Positions 16,456 through 25,558 are shown, counted from the stretch's first letter. The stretch is DNA of 64,000 bases from Chryseobacterium aquaeductus (GCF_905175375.1 NZ_CAJIMS010000001.1:310001-374000); one strand, 5' to 3'. The notes: generated by a model from the letters alone, not told the origin. Program-made: numbers and translations.

Positions 16456-17595
16456 TTAAGAAAATGCTTTTTCCAGATCTGCGATCAGATCTTCCGCATC
16501 TTCAATTCCGACACTTAAACGAACCAAATCATCAGTAATTCCCAATTCTGCACGTTTTTCAGCAGGAATTGAAGCGTGAGTCATCAATGCAGGATGATTT
16601 GCCAAAGATTCTACCCCACCCAAAGATTCTGCCAAAGTGAACACTCTTACTTTCTCTAAAAATTTCACAGCATCTTCTTTTTTACCAGATTTGAAAGTGA
16701 AAGAAACCATTCCTCCGAAATCTTTCATCTGAGATTTTGCCAATTCATATTGTGGATGAGACTCTAATCCCGGATAAATCACCTGCGCAACTGCAGGATG
16801 AGATTCAAGATATTTTGCTACCGCCATCCCGTTTTCTGAGTGTCTTTGAACTCGTAAAGCCAAAGTTTTGATACCTCTCAACACCAAATAAGAATCGTGC
16901 GGACCTAAAATCCCGCCACTTGCAAACTGTATGAAGTGTAGTTTTTCTCCCAATTCAGCATCTTTTGCGATCAAAGCTCCTGCGATAACATCAGAATGTC
17001 CTCCTAAATATTTTGTCGCTGAGTGCATCACAATGTCTGCTCCCAAATCAATCGGTCTTTGAAGATATGGTGTTGCAAAAGTGTTGTCAACCGCAACCAG
17101 AATATCTTTTCCTTTTGCAATTTCTACAACTGCTTTTATATCAACCAATTTCATCAAAGGATTGGTGGGCGTTTCAATCCAAATTAATTTAGTTTTATCT
17201 GTGATTACGTCTACAATTTTTGACGCATCATCAAAATTCACAAAGGTAAATTTCAATTGATATTTTTCAAAAAGTCTTGTGAACATTCTGTACGTTCCAC
17301 CATACAAATCATCAACTGCAACTATCTCATCTCCAGGATTTAATAATTTTAAAACGCAGTCAATTGCCGCCAAACCTGAACCGAAAGCCAAACCTCTCGC
17401 TCCGTTTTCGATGCTTGCCAAAGAGTCTTCCAAAGCCTGTCTTGTAGGGTTTGCTGCTCTTGAATATTCATATCCTGAATGTACTCCAGGGCTTTTCTGA
17501 GCAAATGTTGATGTTAAAAAAACAGGTACATTCACAGAACCAGTTGCAGATTCGTGATGTTGTCCTCCGTGTATTACTTTTGTATTGAAATTCAT
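16456..17595 (-). CDS. metB: Trans-sulfuration PLP enzyme (cystathionine gamma-synthase/lyase)
   Basis: A 379-residue Cys/Met-metabolism PLP enzyme. Motifs: TKVIHGGQ at the N-terminus, YEYSRAANPTRQALE, FGSGLAAIDCVLKLL, DDLYGGTYR, the PLP lysine in MHSATKYLGGHSDVI, and SLGGVESLANHPALMTH. It makes or breaks cystathionine in methionine/cysteine interconversion; synthase and lyase cannot be told apart with certainty from sequence, but Flavobacteriia commonly annotate this form as cystathionine gamma-synthase. The ATG at 17595 gives the family N-terminus directly; the longer frame adds six residues from the AT-rich leader. Confidence 0.88.
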   Translation of the reverse strand: MNFNTKVIHGGQHHESATGSVNVPVFLTSTFAQKSPGVHSGYEYSRAANPTRQALEDSLASIENGARGLAFGSGLAAIDCVLKLLNPGDEIVAVDDLYGGTYRMFTRLFEKYQLKFTFVNFDDASKIVDVITDKTKLIWIETPTNPLMKLVDIKAVVEIAKGKDILVAVDNTFATPYLQRPIDLGADIVMHSATKYLGGHSDVIAGALIAKDAELGEKLHFIQFASGGILGPHDSYLVLRGIKTLALRVQRHSENGMAVAKYLESHPAVAQVIYPGLESHPQYELAKSQMKDFGGMVSFTFKSGKKEDAVKFLEKVRVFTLAESLGGVESLANHPALMTHASIPAEKRAELGITDDLVRLSVGIEDAEDLIADLEKAFS

Positions 17596-17618
17596 TTTTA
17601 TATAATTTAACAATATAT

Positions 17619-17666
17619 CAATCTACCAATTTACCAATGATTGTTACATTGTTATTTTGGTAGATT
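17619..17666. repeat. Palindromic intergenic repeat, copy A (CAATCTACCAATTTACCAAT)
   Basis: The block CAATCTACCAATTTACCAAT followed by GATTGTTACATTGTT (17619-17653) recurs in inverted orientation at 20491-20527. Locally AATCTACCAA (17620-17629) pairs with TTGGTAGATT (17657-17666), so the RNA folds into a hairpin. It separates gldC from the metB-like gene. Confidence 0.7.
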
Positions 17667-17680
17667 GTTACATTAATTGT

Positions 17681-18007
17681 TTACATTTTTATCGCAGATT
17701 TTACTGCAAATTCCTCTGCAATATCCTCGATCCATGCAGCAACATCATCTTCTCCTGTTGCTCTTTGGTAAGTACTTCCCAACGAAACAAAAATCTGATG
17801 CATAAACATTTTCATTTGATCAACCGGCATATCTTTCGTCCATAGATCGATTCTTAACGCTTCAGATGTTTTTTCGTCCCAAACAGAAATCATAACTGCT
17901 TTGGTTTCTTCTTTTTCTACTCCGCCATCTGCTGCATTCCAGGTCATCAGCTCAGGAATGTGATTTTCATCCAGCTCTACATCTATTGTTATTTGAGTCT
18001 TTCTCAT
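17681..18007 (-). CDS. gldC: Gliding motility protein GldC
   Basis: A 108-residue cytoplasmic protein matching GldC: RKTQITIDVELDENHIPE at the start, DGGVEKEETKAVMISVWDE, LRIDLWTKDMPVDQMKMFMHQ, and the end AAWIEDIAEEFAVKSAI. In Flavobacterium johnsoniae GldC is needed for efficient but not absolute gliding, and it is adjacent to gldB. That order is kept here: gldB lies directly upstream on the same strand. Its biochemical role is not established. Confidence 0.95.
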   Translation of the reverse strand: MRKTQITIDVELDENHIPELMTWNAADGGVEKEETKAVMISVWDEKTSEALRIDLWTKDMPVDQMKMFMHQIFVSLGSTYQRATGEDDVAAWIEDIAEEFAVKSAIKM

Positions 18008-18099
18008 TCTTCTATTTTTTCTAAACTTTTATTAATTTTAACCATTTCATTATAAGATCTAAGCATTTTTCCAGCTTACCTCTTCGAACTTCCTGCTCT

Positions 18100-19086
18100 C
18101 TATTCTTGTAATTTCGGTTTGTAACCTGCCTGATTAAATATTTCTGTAGCATCCATTTTTAGGAAATCAACCAATTTTGTGTCTTGTTTTTTCTTAAAAT
18201 ATTCTCTGCAAATCTGCCATCCTGTAAAAACACCAACCATTGGCGACGAATTGTTGTCAATTTCTGTGTAAAATTTAGAAAACGGTCCAAGAGCAATGAA
18301 ACGTTCTGCCAGTCGGTGATCATCGCCAAAAATTAAATTATTTTCAACAAAATAATTGTAGATATTGGCTTCATTTGCCTTCGCCCAGTCGTACTGTTCT
18401 TTACTGTAATCCATTTTCAAATAATCCGGAGTTTCTGGTAAAAATGCGTCTTGTAATGTCATTATTTTACCATTATACACCATTAAATCAATAAATTTCT
18501 GACTGTTTCCTGTATACGGAACTATATTTTCTGCAAACATTCTCGATACTTTAGGAACAATATTATTCGGATTCATCGATTTTTGAAAATACAGTTCCAA
18601 ACCTTTGTAATTTGCATTTTTATCTCCCATAAATCCTGTAATGTCTATAAACAGGAAATTTGTTTTTTCATCGTATAAAAGAGGATCCTGAATCATCTGT
18701 AAAGCCGATGAGAAAAGATAAACTTTAGGACTTTTAAACTGTGGAAAATAAAATTTGATGTGAGAAAATAAATCCTGTAAATCATTCTGCAATTTCTTCT
18801 GATCAATTTTACCAACCGCTTCTCTGTAGATTTTTATTTCTTGAGCATCAACTCTCCTTTTGCTAAAATCTTCATCCGGAACAGTACCCTGAAACCAAGG
18901 AAATTTTGCGGTAAATTGCTCTAAAGGAACATTCTGGTCATAAAATTCTTTTGATATATCGGTCATCTCAACCTTTTCGGCAGGATTTTTTATTTCTACA
19001 TTCCATTCAGTTTCCTGTTCTTTTTTACAAGAATTTAAACTTAAAACTAAAAGGCAAGAAAGTACGGCAATTCTAAAAATCTTCAT
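18100..19086 (-). CDS. gldB: Gliding motility lipoprotein GldB
   Basis: A 328-residue lipoprotein with lipobox SLNSC (Cys20 counted from the ATG at 19086), followed by the GldB domain: KEFYDQNVPLEQF, KFPWFQGTVPDEDF, FSHIKFYFPQFKSPKVYL, and the C-terminal GVFTGWQICREYFKK. GldB is essential for gliding and for T9SS-linked surface machinery in F. johnsoniae. The start at 19086 removes nine residues lacking signal-peptide character. It pairs with gldC 92 bases downstream. The divergent GNAT gene starts 42 bases away, so the two promoters must overlap. Confidence 0.94.
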   Translation of the reverse strand: MKIFRIAVLSCLLVLSLNSCKKEQETEWNVEIKNPAEKVEMTDISKEFYDQNVPLEQFTAKFPWFQGTVPDEDFSKRRVDAQEIKIYREAVGKIDQKKLQNDLQDLFSHIKFYFPQFKSPKVYLFSSALQMIQDPLLYDEKTNFLFIDITGFMGDKNANYKGLELYFQKSMNPNNIVPKVSRMFAENIVPYTGNSQKFIDLMVYNGKIMTLQDAFLPETPDYLKMDYSKEQYDWAKANEANIYNYFVENNLIFGDDHRLAERFIALGPFSKFYTEIDNNSSPMVGVFTGWQICREYFKKKQDTKLVDFLKMDATEIFNQAGYKPKLQE

Positions 19087-19128
19087 TATTTTTACACGAA
19101 TTTTAAGACACAAAAATAAGGAAAATTA

Positions 19129-19662
19129 ATGGCAAAAATATTCATCGAGACAGAAAGACTTGTTTTAAGAGAAATAATTCCTGAAGATGCTGAAGCTTTT
19201 TTTGCAATGGACAGCAATCCTGAAGTCGTAAAATATGTGGGAATACAACCTTTGACCGACATCAGCCAAAGTATAGAGACCATTGAAAACATCAGAAAAC
19301 AATATGAAGAAAACGGAATCGGAAGATGGGCAGTCATCCGAAAAGAAGATGGGAAATTGGTTGGCTGGAGCGGATTGAAATTGATTAAAGAAATCAACAA
19401 TCACCAAAATATTCACGATCTTGGCTATCGGTTTACTCCCGAATATTGGGGAAAAGGCTATGCAACTGAAACTTCAATAGCCGTTTTGAATTATGCAATA
19501 AACAGCATCAATTTAAATGAAATTTATGCTTATGCAGATGTTGAAAATGCAGCGTCTAATCATATTTTGAGAAAATTAGGCTTTCAAGAAAAAGAAACTT
19601 TTTTTGATGAAGGCGATCAATGTTTTTGGTATGAATTAAAAAAAGAAAATTTTAAATTATAA
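19129..19662 (+). CDS. GNAT acetyltransferase, RimJ/RimL type
   Basis: A 177-residue acetyltransferase_3 protein: IETERLVLREIIPEDAEAFF at the N-terminus, GYRFTPEYWGKGYATETSIAVLNYA with the acetyl-CoA loop WGKGYA, and ENAASNHILRKLGFQEKETF. Related enzymes acetylate N-terminal residues of ribosomal proteins or small-molecule amines; the substrate here is unknown. It precedes nadE by 14 bases, so the two are probably cotranscribed. Confidence 0.9.
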   Translation: MAKIFIETERLVLREIIPEDAEAFFAMDSNPEVVKYVGIQPLTDISQSIETIENIRKQYEENGIGRWAVIRKEDGKLVGWSGLKLIKEINNHQNIHDLGYRFTPEYWGKGYATETSIAVLNYAINSINLNEIYAYADVENAASNHILRKLGFQEKETFFDEGDQCFWYELKKENFKL

Positions 19663-19676
19663 AAAAGAAATAAACA

Positions 19677-20468
19677 ATGCAGACGAAAAAAGTAATAGAT
19701 CATATCGTTAACTGGCTAAAAGATTATGCCATAAAAGCAAATGTAAAAGGTTATGTACTCGGAGTTTCAGGCGGAGTTGATTCCGGTGTTGTTTCTACGC
19801 TTTGTGCAATGACAGGACTTGAAGTTTTGCTTCTTGAGATGCCGATCCGTCAGAAACAAGATCAGGTAAACCGTGCGCAGGCTCATATTGAAGATCTGAA
19901 GAAAAGATTCCCGAATGTAACTGGAAAAACAATCAATCTTACTCCGGTTTTTGAAAGTTTTGAAAATGTAGTTCATGATCATGTGGAAGGCAGATGGAGC
20001 AACAATCTGGCTTTGGCAAATACAAGATCGCGTTTCAGAATGCTGAATCTATATTACTTTGGACAGCTACACGGACTTTTAGTTTGCGGAACAGGAAATA
20101 AAGTGGAAGATTTCGGGATTGGTTTTTACACCAAATATGGCGATGGCGGTGTAGATGTTTCTCCTATTGCCGATCTTTATAAAACGGAAGTTTATCAATT
20201 GGCAAAGGATTTAAATCTTATTGAAAGTATTCAAAATGCAATTCCTACAGACGGACTTTGGGATGCTGAAAGAACTGATGAAGATCAAATTGGTGCCACT
20301 TATCCTGAATTGGAAAAAATACAGAAAGAATGGGGATCGAAAATCGAAGCAGACTATACGGGAAGAGATTTGGAAGTATTTAAAATTTTCAGCCGAATGA
20401 ACAAAACTGCACAACACAAAATGGTTCCGATTCCTATTTGTGATATTCCTGAAGAATGGAGAAATTAA
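19677..20468 (+). CDS. nadE: Ammonia-dependent NAD+ synthetase
   Basis: Final step of NAD biosynthesis, amidating deamido-NAD with ATP. The 263-residue protein is the short NH3-dependent form without a glutaminase domain. The ATP-pyrophosphatase P-loop is SGGVDSG at residues 31-37; other motifs are NTRSRFRM, GTGNKVEDFGIGFYTKYGDGGVDVSPIADLYK, and AIPTDGLW. It lies beside gldB/gldC, a neighbourhood I recall from other flavobacteria. Confidence 0.95.
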   Translation: MQTKKVIDHIVNWLKDYAIKANVKGYVLGVSGGVDSGVVSTLCAMTGLEVLLLEMPIRQKQDQVNRAQAHIEDLKKRFPNVTGKTINLTPVFESFENVVHDHVEGRWSNNLALANTRSRFRMLNLYYFGQLHGLLVCGTGNKVEDFGIGFYTKYGDGGVDVSPIADLYKTEVYQLAKDLNLIESIQNAIPTDGLWDAERTDEDQIGATYPELEKIQKEWGSKIEADYTGRDLEVFKIFSRMNKTAQHKMVPIPICDIPEEWRN

Positions 20469-20476
20469 TTAATGTA

Positions 20477-20527
20477 ACAATCTAATAGTTCAACAATGTA
20501 ACAATGAATTGGTAAATTGTTAGATTG
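20477..20527. repeat. Palindromic intergenic repeat, copy B (inverted relative to copy A)
   Basis: Read on the minus strand, 20527-20491 gives CAATCTAACAATTTACCAAT then TCATTGTTACATTGTT, which matches copy A at 17619-17653 in all but about three positions. CAATCTA at 20479 also pairs with TAGATTG at 20521. It lies between nadE and the ribonuclease gene. Confidence 0.7.
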
Positions 20528-20555
20528 CTAGATTATTATATTTAAATTTTTATTT

Positions 20556-21041
20556 ATGAATTCTAAAATCCGTTCGCTTCTTTTTGCCTGCATGGGACTT
20601 CTGTTCGGAATGTCGGTAATGTATGTTTACAATAATTTTATTGCGGAAAAAAAAGAGCAACCCAAAATTGAGAAATCCCATCAAGATTCTTCGAAAAAGA
20701 TTGAAAACAATCATTCAATTGATGAGTTAACAGCAGAAAAAAGAGTTATTGATTACGTAAAAATAAACCACCAACTTCCCGATTTCTACCTTACAAAAAA
20801 CGAAGCTAAGAAACAAGGTTGGAATCCTTCTCAGGGAAATCTTTGTGAAATTCTTCCAGGAAAAGCAATTGGCGGAGATCATTTTAATAACCGCGAAGGA
20901 AAACTTCCAAAAGCCGGAAAATATTTCGAAGCAGACGTGAATTATAACTGTGGAAACAGAAATGCAGACCGAATTGTTTTTACCAAAAATGGCGAAGTTT
21001 ATTTAACTAAAAATCATTACAAGAGTTTTGAGAAGCAGTAA
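20556..21041 (+). CDS. Barnase-type secreted or membrane-anchored ribonuclease
   Basis: A 161-residue protein: N-terminal hydrophobic segment (residues 7-29), a charged linker, then a full barnase domain (about 60-161). All catalytic positions of Bacillus barnase are matched by alignment: Lys81 (YLTKNEA), Arg113 (NREGKLP), Glu125 (FEADVNY), Arg135 and Arg139 (GNRNADR) and His154 (NHYKSF). It should therefore cleave RNA. The hydrophobic segment sends it to the envelope or outside. The barstar-like gene starts 25 bases downstream and should protect the cytoplasm. Confidence 0.9.
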   Translation: MNSKIRSLLFACMGLLFGMSVMYVYNNFIAEKKEQPKIEKSHQDSSKKIENNHSIDELTAEKRVIDYVKINHQLPDFYLTKNEAKKQGWNPSQGNLCEILPGKAIGGDHFNNREGKLPKAGKYFEADVNYNCGNRNADRIVFTKNGEVYLTKNHYKSFEKQ

Positions 21042-21066
21042 TACTAAAAATTGAAAATTAAAAACT

Positions 21067-21390
21067 ATGAATACTACATACATCGACTTCGCAGACCTCG
21101 GAGATTACGAAGATTTTTATGCTCAGCTGAAAGAAAAAATAAAGCTTCCTTCACATTTCGGGGATAATCTGGATGCACTTTCAGACGTTATCTCCGGCGA
21201 ACTGGAAATGCCTCTTCACATTGAATTTGTAAATATGAGCGTAGATCAGCTCGAAATTTTTGAAGACCTTCTGACTACTTTGGAAGATGCAGAAGATGAA
21301 ATAGAAGATTTTTCTTTTGCCTATTATCTTGAGCAATTCGAAGATGATGAAGAAGGAGATCAAAATAACGAAACTGATAAAGAAATTTAA
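21067..21390 (+). CDS. Barstar-family ribonuclease inhibitor
   Basis: A 107-residue acidic protein. The barstar interaction helix is kept as LPSHFGDNLDALSDVISGELEMPLHIEF, with the two aspartates that enter the barnase active site (barstar Asp35 and Asp39) present in NLDALSD. The C-terminus has an added Glu/Asp-rich tail not found in Bacillus barstar. It is encoded directly after the barnase-like gene and ahead of a terminator, the expected toxin-inhibitor order with no signal peptide. Confidence 0.9.
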   Translation: MNTTYIDFADLGDYEDFYAQLKEKIKLPSHFGDNLDALSDVISGELEMPLHIEFVNMSVDQLEIFEDLLTTLEDAEDEIEDFSFAYYLEQFEDDEEGDQNNETDKEI

Positions 21391-21397
21391 AACATAT

Positions 21398-21432
21398 AAA
21401 AACCCCACAAAAATTGATTTTGTGGGGTTTTA
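21398..21432. terminator. Bidirectional terminator after the barstar gene
   Basis: AAAAACCCCACAAAA / TTTTGTGGGGTTTT stem with a short loop and T-run, between convergent genes. Confidence 0.9.
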
Positions 21433-21453
21433 ATTTTAGTAAGATGAGAAAAA

Positions 21454-23097
21454 TTATTTCCCCAAAACTTCCATTAATGGTTGTCCGACATTTCCGCTCG
21501 GGTTTTCAATTCTTAAAAACTGTGCGATAGTGGGTGCAATATCAGTCATAAAATGCGAAGCATTGCTTTCACCGTGAGGAACTTTCCAGCCCATAAAGAT
21601 TAATGGGATGTGAGCATCGTAAGAATTCCAAACGCTGTGTGTGGTTCCTTTTTTTGCGTAATTCGGAAGCATTCCGTCGTGAGAAACAATCTGAATATCA
21701 CCACTTCTCTGCCAGTTGTAGCCATTGATCACTCTGCTTTTGATAGGCTCAGGGATCGGTGCATTTCCTATTTCTTTTAAATCTACTGCATACAAAACAC
21801 GAGGATCTTTGTTTAAATTTTCGATGATGCTTTTTTTGATGGCAGCTTCATCCAATTTTTTTTCTTTAATCAACTGATGATCAAGATAAATCTGATAATT
21901 ATCTATTCCTAAAATCAGTTTACTTGCGGCATATTTTGTTTCCAACTCAGCACCTAAGTTTTTTTCTAATCCGTCATCAAAAAAACCTGTCAGCATTTTA
22001 TTCTCTTTCATAAAACCTTCAGCATGAGCTCCACCGTGATCTGCAGAAAGGAAAACTAAATAATTACCTTCACCTATTTTTTTATCAAGCATTGTGAAGA
22101 AATTTGCCAATTCAATATCCAATCTCAAATAAGTATCTTCAACTTCAATTGCATCAGGCCCGAAAGAATGTCCGACATAATCTGTAGAAGCTATATTTAC
22201 GGCAAGAAAATCTGTAATCTGATCTTCTCCCAGTTGATATCCATCGATAGCAGCTTCAGCAAATTTTAAAGTATAGGTATTTCCAAATGGTGTGGTTCTT
22301 AAAACACCTTTGTTCACCGCAAAATCTGCAGCAAGATTATTATAAGGAAAAGTCGGATTCTTAGCAGTTCCTACAGGTTTTTCCCAAGGCACGTCATCTC
22401 TTGTACTTTCTGTGTACTGACTGATCGGCAACAGAGTATTCCAGCCGTTAGCTACTAGTTTTTCGGCTAATTTCTGATCATTAAACTTATTTACCCAATT
22501 GGGCAATTCTTTCATATAATAAGTACTGGTCACAAAATTTCCGGTATTTTCATCAAACCAAAAGGCACCATTTGGGTTGTGACCTGCCGGTAAAATTGAA
22601 GCTCTGTCTTTTAAAGAAACTCCAACAACTTTTGATTGGAAATTGCTTGCAATTCTCAACTGATCGGTAATGGTGGTACTCCAAAGATTTTTTGGTGAAT
22701 GACCGCCTATTTTATCGTTAGTGCCTACACCTTTCACTTCAGAATCTTCTGTACAATATACATTTTTTCCTGTGGTTTTATCCGTCCAGTCATTTCCTGC
22801 AATCCCGTGAATTGAAGGTACAGAGCCTGTATAAATGGTCGTATGACCAATTGCAGTGACAGTAGGAACGTAAGGAATCATTACATTATTGAACGAAAAA
22901 CCTTTGTTGAGCATTCTCTTGAAACCATCTTGCCCATATTTGTCATAAAAACGGTACAGATAATCCCACCTCATCTGGTCGATTACCAAACCTACTACCA
23001 ATTTTGGTTTTTCTAATTGAGATTTTTTGTTTTTTTGAGCACTTACAGACATTAAAGAAATGAAGGTAACCGCAGCAATTGTAATTTTCCTTAGCAT
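21454..23097 (-). CDS. pafA: Alkaline phosphatase of the PafA class
   Basis: Secreted broad-specificity phosphomonoesterase of 547 residues. After the signal peptide (to about residue 20), VVGLVIDQMRWDYLYRF gives the first metal aspartate; the nucleophile is Thr79 in YVPTVTAIGHTT, the same number as in PafA of Elizabethkingia meningoseptica. The PafA-specific Lys and Arg are in VSLKDRASILPAGH (Lys163, Arg165), and metal ligands lie in SADHGGAHAEG and THSVWNSYDAHIPL. PafA enzymes are calcium-activated and resistant to phosphate inhibition, releasing phosphate constitutively. Single leftward gene. Confidence 0.92.
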   Translation of the reverse strand: MLRKITIAAVTFISLMSVSAQKNKKSQLEKPKLVVGLVIDQMRWDYLYRFYDKYGQDGFKRMLNKGFSFNNVMIPYVPTVTAIGHTTIYTGSVPSIHGIAGNDWTDKTTGKNVYCTEDSEVKGVGTNDKIGGHSPKNLWSTTITDQLRIASNFQSKVVGVSLKDRASILPAGHNPNGAFWFDENTGNFVTSTYYMKELPNWVNKFNDQKLAEKLVANGWNTLLPISQYTESTRDDVPWEKPVGTAKNPTFPYNNLAADFAVNKGVLRTTPFGNTYTLKFAEAAIDGYQLGEDQITDFLAVNIASTDYVGHSFGPDAIEVEDTYLRLDIELANFFTMLDKKIGEGNYLVFLSADHGGAHAEGFMKENKMLTGFFDDGLEKNLGAELETKYAASKLILGIDNYQIYLDHQLIKEKKLDEAAIKKSIIENLNKDPRVLYAVDLKEIGNAPIPEPIKSRVINGYNWQRSGDIQIVSHDGMLPNYAKKGTTHSVWNSYDAHIPLIFMGWKVPHGESNASHFMTDIAPTIAQFLRIENPSGNVGQPLMEVLGK

Positions 23098-23205
23098 TGA
23101 AATAACTTTTTTTGTGACAACAAATTTACGAGTTTATAAAGTTTTGGAATGTGAAATTTTCTTTAAATTTAAACGTTATAAGATTTAATAAAAACTAAAC
23201 CCGAC

Positions 23206-24126
23206 ATGAAACTTACAATTTTCTATCTGTTTGCCTTTGTAATATGGTTTCATAATTTATTTGCTTATCCCATTTCTCCTAGACCATTACGGAATCTTAT
23301 CATAGAATCTGAGAATATTGTATACGGAAAAGTGACTGCAATTAAAAAAAATAAAGCATCATCCACAGGATGGGACGAAAGTCATATTGCGGTTTTTAAA
23401 ATCTATGAAGTATTACAGGGGAAAATCAGAAATACAGAAAACGTGGAAATATATTTCTCGCCAGAATTTTCTTGTCCAATGCCCGCTCATTATGAAAAAG
23501 GGCAAACGGTATTGGCATTTTTAGATAAAGAAAAAGGAAAAGAAATTTATAATACTCATGCGCTTTCTTACGGTTCAAAACCTCTGGATGACAAAGAATT
23601 TTCTCATTACAAGAACCGCATTCTCGAAATGCAGAATATTTTAAAAATAAAAGATGATGAAGAAAAGCGAGATAAAACTGTTGATTGGCTTATATCTTGT
23701 GCATCGGAGAAATCTACAAGATGGGAAGGACTCTATGAGCTTTCTCCCGAGAGTGATTTTATGTCTTTTTATGATAACAGGGAAAATATTTTTGTACGAA
23801 ATTTTAAGTTGAATGATGATCAAACCAAAAAACTGAGAAATCTCTTTTTTAAAATTGATAAACTTGAATATATTGATCTCGGATTAGTTGATTTGATCGC
23901 AAACGAAGATGATCCGGAGGTTTTAGCGGTCTTAACTAATCATTTTAAAAAAAGTGATAAAGATTTCTTTTGGAGCGGCGATTTTTTTATGAAGAAAATT
24001 GCTGATCTTTCAAAACGAGAAGATTTAAAGATGATCATTAAGAAAAAAGATGGAATCGATATGATGGATGATAATTATGAAAAATTGTCAGAAGATTTAA
24101 TGAGAGAATTTGCCGAGAAACTTTAA
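23206..24126 (+). CDS. Secreted hypothetical protein with a possible TIMP/netrin-like domain
   Basis: A 306-residue protein with a signal peptide (to about residue 20). The segment SENIVYGKVTAIKKNK...VFKIYEVLQGKI...FSCPMPAHYEKGQTVLAFLDKEKGK (about 35-125) has the pattern of bacterial netrin/TIMP-like OB folds (export signal, strand-rich, Cys-Pro, GQ-x-VLAFL). The rest is charged and helical. I do not recognise the family with certainty and assign no function. Single gene, with no evident operon partner. Confidence 0.65.
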   Translation: MKLTIFYLFAFVIWFHNLFAYPISPRPLRNLIIESENIVYGKVTAIKKNKASSTGWDESHIAVFKIYEVLQGKIRNTENVEIYFSPEFSCPMPAHYEKGQTVLAFLDKEKGKEIYNTHALSYGSKPLDDKEFSHYKNRILEMQNILKIKDDEEKRDKTVDWLISCASEKSTRWEGLYELSPESDFMSFYDNRENIFVRNFKLNDDQTKKLRNLFFKIDKLEYIDLGLVDLIANEDDPEVLAVLTNHFKKSDKDFFWSGDFFMKKIADLSKREDLKMIIKKKDGIDMMDDNYEKLSEDLMREFAEKL

Positions 24127-24156
24127 GTTTAATAATCCCGCAAACATATAGATTAA

Positions 24157-24612
24157 TTATTTACACATCAGCAATATTTGGTAAGCTCCCGTAGAAGTTT
24201 TTGTATCAGTAATTAACACTGCTTTTCTTCCTTTTGTAAAATGGGAAACCAATATTTCTTCAGACATTTTCTTTTCACCTTGATATTGATAACCAGCGTT
24301 CGGTAATTCTTCTTTCAATCTCATCACGCTGCTTTCAGATCTGTCAACGATACTCAGAACGTGCGAGCAACTTTTCGGATCTTTGATTACGGTTATCACA
24401 ATTAACTGATCAAGTTGATCACTATTATTGGTGTAAACTCTCTGGTGCTCATGTTCGATATCGTTCATTCGCAGAAAACCATGCTGCTCGACCATAAGAC
24501 GATCTAATTCTTCAAATTCATATTTTGAAATATCATCGAAATGAACAGCCTTCAATTTTTGACAATAACCAAGACTGAAAAACAAAATAAAAATAATTGA
24601 AAGATATTTCAT
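24157..24612 (-). CDS. Small secreted hypothetical protein
   Basis: A 151-residue protein from the ATG at 24612: signal peptide MKYLSIIFILFFSLGYCQ, then a mature domain with no motif I recognise (HFDDISKYEFEELDRLMVEQHGF, KDPKSCSHVLSIVDR). The Cys at the end of the signal region is not in a clear lipobox. The upstream frame to 24636 adds only MFVKYVTE. Converges with the preceding secreted-protein gene. Confidence 0.65.
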   Translation of the reverse strand: MKYLSIIFILFFSLGYCQKLKAVHFDDISKYEFEELDRLMVEQHGFLRMNDIEHEHQRVYTNNSDQLDQLIVITVIKDPKSCSHVLSIVDRSESSVMRLKEELPNAGYQYQGEKKMSEEILVSHFTKGRKAVLITDTKTSTGAYQILLMCK

Positions 24613-24719
24613 TTCAGTAACATATTTAACGAACATTCAAAGTTAAAAAATTACAATAATCAGATTCTATGAGCGTGATCATAGACAATCTTTTTAAGTT
24701 TTAATTTCTTTTTGAGTTG

Positions 24720-25334
24720 CTAGCATTCAACCAAAGCATCAGCTAAAGCCTTCCACTGAATCTTTGAAATTCCCACCATTCCTCCCAACGCTATTGCTAA
24801 ATTTCTTGCTTTGTCCAAAATATCAACATCCATATTGGGTGATTCATTTCTTCCATAAATACCTGCTTTTATATAATCTTTGCCTCTTGAGATGATGATG
24901 GTGGATGTAGCTTCTGCTGCATAAAAATGTGCAATATGTGAACTTATTTTATCTGGTGTGGCTGAAGGTCTGCACTCAATAAGCAGAGATTCCAAAATCT
25001 CTCCCTCTTCAGATTTATTTTCATACATTTCTGTAATCTGAACCCAGTCAAATCCTCTTGCTTCAAAATTTCCCGGACCGGGAATGTCGATCCTGATAAA
25101 ATCGTCTTTTTCGGGTAATCTTTTTTTTAGATTTCCATCCTGATCGTGTAATTTAAAATCTGCGCCAACATCTTTTGTGTAGTAATTCCAATAGTTAACA
25201 GATAATAAGCGGTCTTTTAAATTTGCGTAATTATCAATTGTATTTTCATGATCTTCAGAAAGTCTAATGCTTTCAGTATCGTGAAAACTTCCCTTTTCCT
25301 GACTAGGAACACCTTTAATTTCTTTAGGTTTCAT
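24720..25334 (-). CDS. Conserved hypothetical protein
   Basis: A 204-residue soluble protein without signal peptide or membrane segment. The N-terminus is charged (KPKEIKGVPSQEKGSFHDTES), the middle reads FIRIDIPGPGNFEARGFDWVQI, and the C-terminus has ALGGMVGISKIQWKALADALVE. I recall similar proteins of unknown role in Chryseobacterium and Flavobacterium. The composition matches neighbouring genes, with no sign of transfer. Confidence 0.65.
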   Translation of the reverse strand: MKPKEIKGVPSQEKGSFHDTESIRLSEDHENTIDNYANLKDRLLSVNYWNYYTKDVGADFKLHDQDGNLKKRLPEKDDFIRIDIPGPGNFEARGFDWVQITEMYENKSEEGEILESLLIECRPSATPDKISSHIAHFYAAEATSTIIISRGKDYIKAGIYGRNESPNMDVDILDKARNLAIALGGMVGISKIQWKALADALVEC

Positions 25335-25511
25335 AACGTTTAGTAATAAATTAAATGCTGTTAAGTTCCATTAAACGAGTTACTCATTCATTTTTAATTT
25401 TGGATAAACCTTTACTTAAAGTCAATTTGGGAGAATATTTATGAATTTAAATGTGATCAAACTCTCAGAAATATCTAAATGATTGCACAAAAAAGAAACT
25501 CTAGATAAATT

Positions 25512-25548
25512 CTAAACCTACAGAGATCTTTCATCATTGTAGGTTTAG
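25512..25548 (-). terminator. Stem-loop downstream of the alcohol dehydrogenase gene
   Basis: Perfect 11-bp stem CTAAACCTACA / TGTAGGTTTAG with a 15-base loop, ten bases past the stop of the leftward dehydrogenase gene. The T-run is weak, so it may act as a 3' stabiliser rather than a terminator. Confidence 0.6.
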
Positions 25549-25558
25549 ATATAAAATG

